Shown one piece after another: positions 23,347 to 31,318 of a stretch of 64,000 nucleotides of DNA (its first letter is position 1; every line of letters begins with the position of its first letter). The notes below the pieces were generated by a model. The model did not search any database and was not told the origin of the DNA. It saw only the letters and a list, made by a program, of their open reading frames with translations. The DNA is from Candidatus Ideonella esbjergensis (GTDB lineage Bacteria > Pseudomonadota > Gammaproteobacteria > Burkholderiales > Burkholderiaceae_C). The stretch spans positions 124,001-188,000 of the forward strand of contig JADJLP010000002.1 of the NCBI GenBank assembly GCA_016710065.1, given 5' to 3'. A program made the position numbers and the translations under genes.

Positions 23347-24703
23347 TGGCGGCGGCACCACGGCCTATGGCCTGCACCTCCAGCCCGAAATGGCGGGCCA
23401 GGGCGGGCTCATACAGGTTGCGTCCGTCGAACACGCGGCGGTCGCGCAGCGCGCGGGACATCGCCTCGAAGTCGGGCGCGCGGAACTCCTTCCACTCGGT
23501 CACCACCACCAGGGCGTCGGCGCCTTCCAGTGCGTCCATGGCCGAGCGGGCGAACCGCACACCCTGGTTCAGCACGGCGGCGCCCAGGTCTTCGGTGAGT
23601 GCGGCGATGGCGGTCTGCGTGGCCACCGGGTCGTAAGCCTGCACGCGTGCGCCACGGCGCAGCAGTTCGGCGATCAGCACCCGGCTGGGGGCGCCACGCA
23701 TGTCATCGGTCTCAGGCTTGAACGCCAGGCCCCACAAGGCGAAGCTGCGGCCGTTCAAGTCTTCGCCATAGGTGGCCACGATCTTTCGCGCCAGCACCTG
23801 CTTCTGTTCGGCGTTCACAGCTTCCACCGCCGCCAGGAGGCGGCCGGGCAGGCCCACGCTGGCGGCGCTGTGGGCCAGGGCCTGGATGTCCTTGGGGAAG
23901 CAGCTGCCGCCATAGCCGGCGCCCGCGTACAGGAAGTGGGTGCCGATGCGCGGGTCCGAGCCTATGCCGCCACGCACCGCCTCGATGTCGGCGCCCAGGG
24001 CCTCGGCCAGCGCGGCCATCTCGTTCATGAAGCTGATGCGCGTGGCCAGCATGGCGTTGGCGGCGTACTTGGTCAGCTCGGCGCTGCGCAAGCTCATCAC
24101 CAGCAGGCGGTCGCGGTTGCGCACAAAGGGCGCGTAGAGCGAGCGCAGCAGCATCTCGGCGCGCTCGTCGCCATCGGCCAGGCCCACCACCACGCGGTCG
24201 GGGCGGGCAAAGTCCTGCACGGCCGCGCCTTCCTTCAGGAACTCGGGGTTGGACACCACCGAGAAGTCGAGCACCATGCCGCGCTCGGCCAGTTCGGCGG
24301 CGATGAGCGCCCGCACCTGATCGGCCGTGCCCACGGGCACCGTGCTCTTGTCGATGATGACCTTGTAGTCGGTCATGCGCCGACCGATTTCCTTCGCGGC
24401 CGCCAGCACGTGCTGCAGATCGGCCGAGCCGTCCTCGGCCGGTGGTGTGGGCAGTGCGATGAAGACCAAGGTGGCGTGGGCCACGGCGCGGTCCAGGTCG
24501 GTGGTGAACTCGAGCCGGCCGGCGCTGGCATTGCGTTGCACCACTTCGAGCAGGCCGGGCTCGTGCAGCGTGAGTCGACCCTGCTGAAGTTCGTTCACCT
24601 TGTGCGGGTCCACGTCCAGGCACAGCACGTGGTTGCCCATGTCCGAAAGGCAGGCGCCACTGACCAGGCCGACATAGCCGGCGCCAAAAACGGTGATCTT
24701 CAT
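23315..24703 (-). CDS. ugd: UDP-glucose 6-dehydrogenase
   Basis: The 462-residue enzyme oxidises UDP-glucose to UDP-glucuronate with two NAD+. It shows the Rossmann motif GAGYVGL at the N-terminus, STVPVGT, NPEFLKEG, and the catalytic cysteine in GGSCFPKD. The ATG at 24703 overlaps the psd stop codon (ATGA, 24700-24703) and has AAAGGA upstream. Next to a glycosyltransferase and lipid genes, the UDP-glucuronate could feed glucuronolipid or polysaccharide synthesis; that is inference. Its last codons double as the Pho box of the downstream porin. Confidence 0.93.
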   Translation of the reverse strand: MKITVFGAGYVGLVSGACLSDMGNHVLCLDVDPHKVNELQQGRLTLHEPGLLEVVQRNASAGRLEFTTDLDRAVAHATLVFIALPTPPAEDGSADLQHVLAAAKEIGRRMTDYKVIIDKSTVPVGTADQVRALIAAELAERGMVLDFSVVSNPEFLKEGAAVQDFARPDRVVVGLADGDERAEMLLRSLYAPFVRNRDRLLVMSLRSAELTKYAANAMLATRISFMNEMAALAEALGADIEAVRGGIGSDPRIGTHFLYAGAGYGGSCFPKDIQALAHSAASVGLPGRLLAAVEAVNAEQKQVLARKIVATYGEDLNGRSFALWGLAFKPETDDMRGAPSRVLIAELLRRGARVQAYDPVATQTAIAALTEDLGAAVLNQGVRFARSAMDALEGADALVVVTEWKEFRAPDFEAMSRALRDRRVFDGRNLYEPALARHFGLEVQAIGRGAAATVIKASTGAS

Positions 24704-25599
24704 GGGGTTCCTTTGAGGAGGGATGGTTGGGATTGGGGGAGATGCATGAGGGGCTGGCCGGCCTTGATCCGGGTGCCCGTGGCCAGGCCCGGTGCCAGCG
24801 TGAAGCCGGCCGGTGCAAAAACGATGACGGTGGAACCGTGCTGAAACCAGCCCAGCTCCTGGCCCTTGGCCACCTCGGCGTTGCAGGGCAGCTCGTGCGG
24901 GCCGGGGTAGCGGCCGTGCAGCAGCAGGTCCAGAAAGTGCAGCCGCAGGCTGGCCACCAGCACGGCCGCCACCGGCACCAGGGCGATGGGGTGGCCGCTC
25001 TCGCTGAGCGTGGCGTGCAAGGCGGCGCGCTCGTTCTTGCAGAACAGCCGCGCCACCCGCTTCAACGCAATCGGGTTGACGTTCCAGGTGTCGCCCGCGA
25101 TGTGGGTGACGTGCCGCAGCACCGCGTTGTGCGGTGCATGAAAGCGGTGGTACATGGCCGAGGTGAGCCGCAGCGTGACAAAGCAGCCATCGCGAAACGG
25201 CTCGGCCATGGCGGCGTGGCCGAACAGCTCCTCCACGCGGTACGGGTAGCCCTTGGCCTGCCACACGTCCAGCCCCTGCATGGGCCCGCAGGCACCGACG
25301 ATGCCGTCGCAGGGGCTGGCCAGCACCTGAGGGTTGCCATCAAACGGGCGCGCGCCGGCCTTCAGTTCCCGCGTGAAGCACTCGTGCAGGCTGGCGTAGC
25401 GCTGCGGCTTGGCTTCGCTCAGGTCCAGCTCGGTGAACAAACGCCAAATGGCGATGGAGAGTTTGCAGACCCACGGGTGTCGGATCTGGCTGAACCAGCC
25501 CATGAAACGGGTGGCGGCGATGCGCGGGATGCGGTTGGTGAGCAGGAAGTTCAGGTCTTCCTGCTGCAGCAGGCGGTCGCGCCAGGTGCGGGGGTTCAT
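24700..25599 (-). CDS. psd: Phosphatidylserine decarboxylase proenzyme
   Basis: A 299-residue protein. The C-terminal GST motif (in WFQHGSTVIVF, about residues 249-259) is the self-cleavage site that makes the pyruvoyl cofactor. SPCDGIVG, YHRFHAP and the VNPIAL segment are family hallmarks. It converts phosphatidylserine to phosphatidylethanolamine at the membrane. The residue before GST is His instead of the more usual Leu, a mild variant. It overlaps ugd by 4 bp, an unusual pairing of phospholipid and nucleotide-sugar genes. The start codon lies inside a Pho-type box of the divergent aminotransferase gene. Confidence 0.9.
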   Translation of the reverse strand: MNPRTWRDRLLQQEDLNFLLTNRIPRIAATRFMGWFSQIRHPWVCKLSIAIWRLFTELDLSEAKPQRYASLHECFTRELKAGARPFDGNPQVLASPCDGIVGACGPMQGLDVWQAKGYPYRVEELFGHAAMAEPFRDGCFVTLRLTSAMYHRFHAPHNAVLRHVTHIAGDTWNVNPIALKRVARLFCKNERAALHATLSESGHPIALVPVAAVLVASLRLHFLDLLLHGRYPGPHELPCNAEVAKGQELGWFQHGSTVIVFAPAGFTLAPGLATGTRIKAGQPLMHLPQSQPSLLKGTP

Positions 25600-25626
25600 C
25601 AGCTTGTCAACTCCATCGGGTACATG
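25593..25626 (+). promoter_or_regulatory. Candidate Pho promoter of the aminotransferase gene
   Basis: GGTTCAT-CAGC-TTGTCAA (25593-25610), TCA triplets 11 bp apart, is followed after 10 bp by a poor -10 (TACATG, 25621-25626). The box overlaps the psd start codon. Confidence 0.4.
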
Positions 25627-25655
25627 TGCGGCACCGCTTCTTTTCTCGGGACTTC

Positions 25656-27308
25656 ATGGAAACCTCGTTCACCACCACGCTGCTGGCCGCCGCCGCCCTG
25701 GCGGCCCTGTTGCCGGCGGCCGCGCGCCGCCTGGCGCTTTCGCGCGCCAAGCACCCCTCGCTCACTGGGCACTCGCGCATGGCCAAGCGCGTGGCCGCGC
25801 TCGTGCCGGGCTATGCCTACAGCGAGGAGAAGTTCTTCAATTCGGATGGCGCTCCGCCAACCGAGGTGGCCAAGCGCCGTGCTGGCCTGCAGCGCTTGGC
25901 AGCCAACTTCATGGCACGCTGCCCCGCTTCGCTGGCGCTGACCGCGCAACTGCGCGAGGGCATCTCGGATCTGAAGTTCACCGGCGCCTACCGCGTGCCC
26001 TACCAGTACAGCCCGTTCTTGCGCCAGCAGCTGCAGGTGGGTGCGGTGCTGCAGCGCAGCGACGGCGTGATGCTCACCGACCTGGACGGCAACCGCTACT
26101 ACGACCTGGCCGGTTCCTACGGTGTGAACGTGTTTGGCTACGACGTCTACAAGCGTTGCATCGCCGAGGGCGCGCGCCTGGTGGAGGAACTGGGCCCGGT
26201 GCTGGGCAACTACCACCCCTGCGTGCTGCGCAATGTGCAGCGGCTGCAGCGCCTGTCGGGGCTGGACGAGGTGTCGTTCCACATGTCGGGCACCGAGGCG
26301 GTGATGCAGGCCGTGCGCCTGGCCCGATACCACACGGGCAAGAAGCACCTGGTGCGCTTCTGCGGCGCCTACCACGGCTGGTGGGAGGACGTGCAGCCGG
26401 GGCCCGGCAACCCGCTGCCGCCGCGCGAGACCTACACGCTGCGCGACATGAGCGAGCGCAGCCTGACTGTGCTGCAGCACCGCAAGGACATTGCCTGCGT
26501 GCTGGTGAACCCGCTGCAGGCCCTGCACCCCAACAGCGGTGCGCCGGGCGATTCGTCGCTGGTGGACAGCTCGCGGCGCGCCGGCTACGACCGGGCGGTC
26601 TACACCGCCTGGTTGAAGCAACTGCGCCAGGTGTGTACCGAGCGCGGCATCGTGTTGATCTTCGACGAGGTTTTCCTGGGCTTTCGGCTGGCACCGGGTG
26701 GTGCACAGGAATACTTTGGCGTGCAGGCCGATATGGTCACCTACGGCAAGACGCTGGGCGGCGGCCTGCCGGTAGGCGTGGTGTGCGGCAAGCGCGCGCT
26801 GATGCAGCGCTACCGCGAAGACCGCCCGGCCGACATCTGCTTCGCCCGCGGCACCTTCAACGCTCACCCCTACGTGATGGGCGCGATGGACGCCTTTCTG
26901 AACTACCTGGAAACCGACGAGGCGCACGCACGCTACGCCGACCTGGACGGCGTGCAAGGCCGCCGCGCCGCCGCGTTGAACCAGCGCCTGGAGGCTGCCG
27001 GCCTGCCGGTGAGCGTGGCCAACATGTCCAGCGTGTGGACGGTGACCTACACCCAGGCCTCGCGCTACAACTGGATGCTGCAGTACTACCTGCGCGAACA
27101 TGGCCTGGCCTTGAGTTGGGTGGGCACGGGCCGATTCATCTTCAGCCTGAACTACAGCGAACAGGACTTCACCGAGGTGGCCCGCCGCTTCGAGGCCGCA
27201 GCGCGAGAAATGAAACAGGACGGCTGGTGGTGGAACGACGAGGGGCAGAGCAACAGGTCCATACGGCGTGGCCTGCTGAAGGAGATGCTGCTGCCCTCGC
27301 GGCGCTGA
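25656..27308 (+). CDS. Membrane-anchored class III (GSA-aminomutase-like) aminotransferase
   Basis: A 550-residue PLP enzyme. The N-terminus (residues 5-28) is a hydrophobic segment that could anchor it in the inner membrane, unusual for this family. The catalytic domain has MSGTEAVMQAVRLAR, FCGAYHGWWED, LIFDEVFLGFR (Asp contacting the PLP ring) and VTYGKTLGGGLPVG (Schiff-base Lys). It is close to glutamate-1-semialdehyde aminomutases but longer, and lies with lipid genes, so it is probably not for haem synthesis. A lipid or lipid-precursor amine substrate is a guess from location. A Pho-type box lies upstream. Confidence 0.8.
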   Translation: METSFTTTLLAAAALAALLPAAARRLALSRAKHPSLTGHSRMAKRVAALVPGYAYSEEKFFNSDGAPPTEVAKRRAGLQRLAANFMARCPASLALTAQLREGISDLKFTGAYRVPYQYSPFLRQQLQVGAVLQRSDGVMLTDLDGNRYYDLAGSYGVNVFGYDVYKRCIAEGARLVEELGPVLGNYHPCVLRNVQRLQRLSGLDEVSFHMSGTEAVMQAVRLARYHTGKKHLVRFCGAYHGWWEDVQPGPGNPLPPRETYTLRDMSERSLTVLQHRKDIACVLVNPLQALHPNSGAPGDSSLVDSSRRAGYDRAVYTAWLKQLRQVCTERGIVLIFDEVFLGFRLAPGGAQEYFGVQADMVTYGKTLGGGLPVGVVCGKRALMQRYREDRPADICFARGTFNAHPYVMGAMDAFLNYLETDEAHARYADLDGVQGRRAAALNQRLEAAGLPVSVANMSSVWTVTYTQASRYNWMLQYYLREHGLALSWVGTGRFIFSLNYSEQDFTEVARRFEAAAREMKQDGWWWNDEGQSNRSIRRGLLKEMLLPSRR

Positions 27309-27368
27309 AGCCAAGCCTGCGCCCCGGCTCAGCCGTGGCGAGGGGATCACCGGAAGTGCGCCATCGGC

Positions 27369-27980
27369 TCAGCCGTGGCGCACGTGCACCATCGGGTCGA
27401 CCCGCTCGCCGCGCAGCAGGTGCAGCGGGGCGCGGTGGTACAGCGCGATGTCGTGGAAGGGGTCGGTGAGGATCTTGGTCATCCAGACCAGGCCCGGCAT
27501 CACGCCCTTGAGGAAAAACAGGTGCACGGTGCGAAACAGCAAGCCGGCCACGCCCAGCACCAGCCAAGCCCAACCCACCTGATGCCAAAAGCCCGAGGCG
27601 CTTTGCGCTGGCTCCACCAGGCCGAGCAGGCTGGGGCTGAGCCACAGCAGCAGCGGCGCGGCAGCCCACAGCGAGAGCAGCACCACCTTGCGGCGCAGGT
27701 TGTAGCCCACCTTGATGGCTTCCTTGTGCTCGTTGGTGGCCTGGTTCACTTCGTCGAAACCCAGCGGCTCGAAGAAGAAGTGGCCCGACTGGCGGGTGAC
27801 CATCGAGACTCCCCAGCCCACCAGCGCCGCCACGGCCGGGTCGATGAACAGCAGGCCGTAGGCGACGACAAAGCTGATGGCACTGACCAGGTGCAGCGTC
27901 TGGTTCACACGGCTCTGGTGGTAGTAGCGGTGGTCATCCCAGCGTTGCGTGGCGAGCTGACCCAAGAAGTCTTTGAACAT
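27369..27980 (-). CDS. DUF962/Mpo1-like membrane protein
   Basis: A 203-residue integral membrane protein with about four hydrophobic segments. The HRYYHQSRVNQTLH stretch near the N-terminus and SGHFFFEP around residue 66 resemble the conserved His motifs of the DUF962/Mpo1 family; yeast Mpo1 is an iron dioxygenase of 2-hydroxy fatty acids. The match is by motif only. AGGA precedes the ATG at 27980. It converges on the aminotransferase gene and diverges from the glycosyltransferase gene. A lipid-modifying role fits the neighbours but is not shown. Confidence 0.5.
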   Translation of the reverse strand: MFKDFLGQLATQRWDDHRYYHQSRVNQTLHLVSAISFVVAYGLLFIDPAVAALVGWGVSMVTRQSGHFFFEPLGFDEVNQATNEHKEAIKVGYNLRRKVVLLSLWAAAPLLLWLSPSLLGLVEPAQSASGFWHQVGWAWLVLGVAGLLFRTVHLFFLKGVMPGLVWMTKILTDPFHDIALYHRAPLHLLRGERVDPMVHVRHG

Positions 27981-28012
27981 CGTGGCGATCCTGGTGGGTT
28001 GAAAGTGTCCGG

Positions 28013-28046
28013 ATGGTGACCAGCGTTTGTGAAACCGCCATGACGC
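28013..28046 (-). promoter_or_regulatory. Candidate Pho promoter of the DUF962-like gene
   Basis: The minus strand shows GCGTCAT-GGCG-GTTTCAC (28029-28046), TCA triplets 11 bp apart, and after 10 bp a weak -10 (CACCAT, 28013-28018). Confidence 0.4.
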
Positions 28047-28123
28047 CCAAACGTCAGCCTTGACACGCAACTGCCGCACCGCTGTCATCGGGCCGTTGCA
28101 ATGCAGGGGGACGATGCGCGGCC

Positions 28124-29368
28124 ATGCACACGCCCGACGAAATTGCCATCGAGGTGGAGGAATTCCCGCCGCAACGCCGCTCGCTGCGCGTGGCCGTGGT
28201 GACCGAGACCTACCCGCCCGAAGTGAACGGCGTGGCCCGCACCATCGCCTGTGTGGTGGAGGGCTTGCGCGCGCGCAACCACGAGGTGCAGCTCATACGC
28301 CCCAGCCAGACCAAGGGCGAGGCGGCCGGCAGCGATGTGCGTTTTCACGAGGTGCTGATGCGCGGCCTGCCGATACCGCGCTACCCGCATCTGCGCATGG
28401 GGCTGGCTTCAAAGAAGACGCTGGTGAGCCTGTGGTCGCAGCGCCGGCCCGACGTGGTGCACATTGCCACCGAGGGGCCCATGGGCTGGACGGCGCTGCA
28501 GGCGGCGCGGCAACTCAAGCTGCCGGTGTGCTCTGACTTTCGCACCAACTTTCATGCCTACAGCAAGCACTACGGCATAGGCTGGCTGCACAAGCCCATC
28601 ATGGCCTACCTGCGCAAGTTCCATAACCAGACCTTGTGCACCATGACGCCCGACGAGGGTTTGCGCCGCAATCTCTGCGACTACGGCTTTCGCAACGTGG
28701 CCGTGGTGGCCCGTGGCGTGGACACCGAACTCTTCAACCCCGGCAAGCGCAGTGAACCCTTGCGCGCCGGCTGGGGCGTGGCGCCGGGCGATCTGGTGGT
28801 GCTGCACGTGGGCCGGCTTGCCGCCGAAAAGAACCTGGCCACCTTGATGCAGGCCTTTGCCGCCATCCGCCAGGTGCAGCCGCGCGCCAGGCTGGTGCTG
28901 GTGGGCGACGGGCCTGCGCGCAAGGATTTGCAGCAGCAGTGCCCCGACGCCATCTTTGCCGGCATGCGCCATGGCGGCGATCTGGCCGCGCACTATGCCA
29001 GCGGTGACCTGTTCGTGTTCCCCAGCATGACCGAGACCTTTGGCAACGTCACACCCGAGGCCATGGCCAGCGGCCTGCCGGTGCTGGCCTATGACTACGC
29101 CGCTGCCAGTCAACTCGTCAAGCACCAACAGAACGGCGTGCTGGCGTCCTTTGGCAATGCGCCCGAGTTCCTGCGCCTGGCAGCCGAGGTGGTGCAGGAC
29201 CGTGCGGGCTTGCAGGCCATGGGTATGCAGGGTCGCGAGACCGCCATGGGCCTGGGATGGGATCGCATCATTGGCGTGATCGAGGTGATCTACCAGGCCA
29301 TGAGCATGGGCCGGCCCATGCCCGAGGGCCTGGTGCTGGTGACGCCGCAGGGCATGCGGGTCGTCTGA
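28124..29368 (+). CDS. GT4-family glycosyltransferase (GT-B fold), possibly a glycolipid synthase
   Basis: A 414-residue GT-B enzyme. The N-terminal domain starts LRVAVVTETYPPEVNGVA. The C-terminal domain has HVGRLAAEKN, VGDGPARKDL and the donor-binding EX7E motif in TETFGNVTPEAMASG. This architecture is shared with SqdX/MgtA-like mannosyl- and glycolipid glycosyltransferases. Together with ugd nearby, a glucuronosyl- or hexosyl-diacylglycerol product replacing phospholipids under phosphate limitation is plausible but unproven. A single CTGTCAT half-site at 28082 has no partner, so I do not call a Pho box. The gene ends just before the 84-bp repeats. Confidence 0.8.
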   Translation: MHTPDEIAIEVEEFPPQRRSLRVAVVTETYPPEVNGVARTIACVVEGLRARNHEVQLIRPSQTKGEAAGSDVRFHEVLMRGLPIPRYPHLRMGLASKKTLVSLWSQRRPDVVHIATEGPMGWTALQAARQLKLPVCSDFRTNFHAYSKHYGIGWLHKPIMAYLRKFHNQTLCTMTPDEGLRRNLCDYGFRNVAVVARGVDTELFNPGKRSEPLRAGWGVAPGDLVVLHVGRLAAEKNLATLMQAFAAIRQVQPRARLVLVGDGPARKDLQQQCPDAIFAGMRHGGDLAAHYASGDLFVFPSMTETFGNVTPEAMASGLPVLAYDYAAASQLVKHQQNGVLASFGNAPEFLRLAAEVVQDRAGLQAMGMQGRETAMGLGWDRIIGVIEVIYQAMSMGRPMPEGLVLVTPQGMRVV

Positions 29369-29370
29369 AA

Positions 29371-29622
29371 TGGCGCACCCGGCTGCGGGCTACCGCAGCC
29401 ACCCTCCGCGAGGGTGCTCAGGCCGCTTCGGAGCGGCCGTTCGCTGGCCTGAGGTGGTGCACCCGGCTGCGGGCTACCGCAGCCACCCTCCGCGAGGGTG
29501 CTCAGGCCGCTTCGGAGCGGCCGTGCGCTGGCCTGAGGTGGCGCACCCGGCTGCGGGCTACCGCAACCACCCTCCGAGAGGGTGCTCAGGCCGCTTCGGA
29601 GCGGCCGTGCGCTGGCCTGAGG
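29371..29622. repeat. Three tandem 84-bp units, each folding into three hairpins
   Basis: Units begin at 29371, 29455 and 29539 and differ at only a few bases. Each has three adjacent stems: GGCTGCGG/CCGCAGCC, CACCCTC/GAGGGTG, and GGCCGCT/AGCGGCC with a TCGG tetraloop inside a CTCAGGCC/GGCCTGAG frame. The array starts 2 bp after the glycosyltransferase stop codon. It fills most of 29369-29710; the rest of that gap is the leader of the BON lipoprotein gene. Confidence 0.9.
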
Positions 29623-29710
29623 CGCCGGTGTCATTCAGCTCGGGTTCATCTCGACAGGTCACACTGTCGCCCTGGCCAACGAGGTCAGTCATTACCCAAG
29701 GACGATACCC

Positions 29711-30046
29711 ATGCGCACTGCACAAGCCCTGCTGGGCACCACACTGGCATGCGCGAGCTTGCTGCTCGCCGCTTGCCAACCCCCGCCGCCGCAGGGCAAC
29801 ACGGCCTCGGCCAACCCGGCCGTGGCCAGCAATCCGACCGATGCCGACGTGACCGAGAACGTCAAGGCCGCGCTGTTGAAGGATGACGCCCTCAAAGGCG
29901 CCGTCATCAACGTCGAAACCCACAAGGGCGACGTCAAGCTGGCCGGGGTGCTGGACAGCCCCGAGAAGATCGAGCGGGCACTGACCGCAGCGCGCAGCGC
30001 CAACGGCGCCCACAGCGTCAACAACCAGCTCACCGTGGGGCAATAG
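29711..30046 (+). CDS. BON-domain lipoprotein
   Basis: A 111-residue protein with a lipoprotein signal (ASLLLAACQ; lipobox LAAC, Cys about residue 20). A proline/asparagine-rich linker is followed by a single BON domain (DADVTENVKAALLKDDAL ... VETHKGDVKLAGVLDS, about residues 45-108), as in OsmY-like envelope proteins that bind membranes. AAGGAC lies upstream of the ATG. It converges on lplT with an 18-bp gap. The role is likely in envelope stress, by family only. Confidence 0.8.
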   Translation: MRTAQALLGTTLACASLLLAACQPPPPQGNTASANPAVASNPTDADVTENVKAALLKDDALKGAVINVETHKGDVKLAGVLDSPEKIERALTAARSANGAHSVNNQLTVGQ

Positions 30047-30064
30047 CCGCCGGCTTGCGGCGCA

Positions 30065-31315
30065 TCAAGCCGCAGCCCGGGCGTGCAGCAGCCCGCGCTT
30101 GAAGATCAGCAGCGCCGCCATGGCGGTGGCGATGACCAGGCCAAAGCCTGTCATCAACGGCACGATCGGTGCATTCAGCGCCAGCAGGCCGGCATAGCTG
30201 GCCAGCATCACCAGGATGCTGAGGTTCTCGTTGTAGCCCTGCACCGCGATCGAGCGGCCGGCCGTGAGCAGCTGGTGACCACGGTGCTGCAGCAGCGCGT
30301 TCATGGGCACCACCAGAATGCCGCCCACCAGGCCCACCAGCACCAGCAGTGGCAGCGCCAGCCACAGGCTGTGGGTGATGGCCACGGTGGAAATCAGCAA
30401 ACCCAGCACCACGCCGGCGGGCAACACCCGCTTGGCCTGGTGCAGGGGCACCAAGCGGCCTGCCAGCGCGGCGCCGGCCACCACGCCCAGCGCCACCACG
30501 CCTTGCAGGTAGGCGGCCTGGGCCAGCGGCAGGCCCAGCGTGTCGTGGGCCCAGCCCAGCACGGTGAACTGAAGCGTTGCACCCACGCCCCAGAACAAGG
30601 TGGTGACGGCCAGCGAGAGGCCGCCGTCGGCATCGCGCCAGAGCGTGCGATTGCTGTGCACGAAGTTGCGCAACAAAGCCACCGGATGCACGGCCGCCTG
30701 CGGGTAGCGCGCGCGGCTGTCGGGCACGCCCCATTGCAACAAGCCAGATGCTGCGTAGACGCACAACAGCACCAGCAGCGAGAGTGTCAGGTTGGATGAC
30801 AGCGGCACGCCCCAGGCGGCGGCCAGGGCCTGGCAGCCGGCGGCCATCGCGGTGTGGCGCAGCGCGTCGCTCACCAGGCCACCACCCAGCACGGTGCCCA
30901 GCAGTACCGCGCAAACCACCGAGACCTCGATCCAGCTGTTGGCCGCCACCAGCTTGGTGGGGCCCACCAGTTCGGTCACCAGGCCGTACTTGGCCGGTGC
31001 GTAGCCGGCCGCGCCCAGGCCCACGATGGCGAAGGCCAGCACCGGGTGACCGTGCATGAACAGCGCCACCACGCCCAAGGTCTTGGTGGCGTTCATGGCC
31101 GTCATCAATCGGCCCTTGGGAACGGCATCGGCCAGTGGCCCCACGGCCGGCGCCAGCAGCACATAGGCAATGGTCAGCGCGAACTTGAGCAGCGGCGCCC
31201 ACCACCCTGCCATGCCCTGCTCCTGCAGCAGGGCGATGGTGACGATGAGCAGCGCGTTGTCGGCCAGCGCCGACAGAAACTGGGCTGCGATCAGCCAGTG
31301 AAAGCCGGCCGGCAC
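30065..31315 (-). CDS. lplT: Lysophospholipid transporter LplT
   Basis: A 416-residue MFS-type protein with about twelve hydrophobic segments. QFLSALADNALLIV, VGPLADAVPKGRLM and VPMNALLQHRGHQL match LplT, which flips lysophosphatidylethanolamine to the inner leaflet for re-acylation. The usual partner acyltransferase (Aas) is not adjacent. The start is GTG at 31313-31315, 3 bp after the upstream metallophosphoesterase stop, implying co-transcription. It fits the general lipid-turnover theme of the neighbourhood. Confidence 0.85.
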   Translation of the reverse strand: MPAGFHWLIAAQFLSALADNALLIVTIALLQEQGMAGWWAPLLKFALTIAYVLLAPAVGPLADAVPKGRLMTAMNATKTLGVVALFMHGHPVLAFAIVGLGAAGYAPAKYGLVTELVGPTKLVAANSWIEVSVVCAVLLGTVLGGGLVSDALRHTAMAAGCQALAAAWGVPLSSNLTLSLLVLLCVYAASGLLQWGVPDSRARYPQAAVHPVALLRNFVHSNRTLWRDADGGLSLAVTTLFWGVGATLQFTVLGWAHDTLGLPLAQAAYLQGVVALGVVAGAALAGRLVPLHQAKRVLPAGVVLGLLISTVAITHSLWLALPLLVLVGLVGGILVVPMNALLQHRGHQLLTAGRSIAVQGYNENLSILVMLASYAGLLALNAPIVPLMTGFGLVIATAMAALLIFKRGLLHARAAA

Positions 31316-31318
31316 CGC

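Noticed and set aside
25656..27308. The aminotransferase gene considered as hemL
   Set aside because: It is over 100 residues longer than HemL, has an N-terminal membrane segment and sits among lipid genes.
25599..27350. A long minus-strand open frame opposite the aminotransferase gene
   Set aside because: It is antisense shadow coding. The plus-strand frame has all class III aminotransferase motifs.
28082..28088. CTGTCAT upstream of the glycosyltransferase gene as a Pho box
   Set aside because: There is no second half-site at 11 bp on either side and no -10 at the usual distance.
29371..29622. Tandem repeats considered as a CRISPR array
   Set aside because: The units are contiguous 84-bp copies without unique spacers and with internal hairpins, and no cas genes are present.
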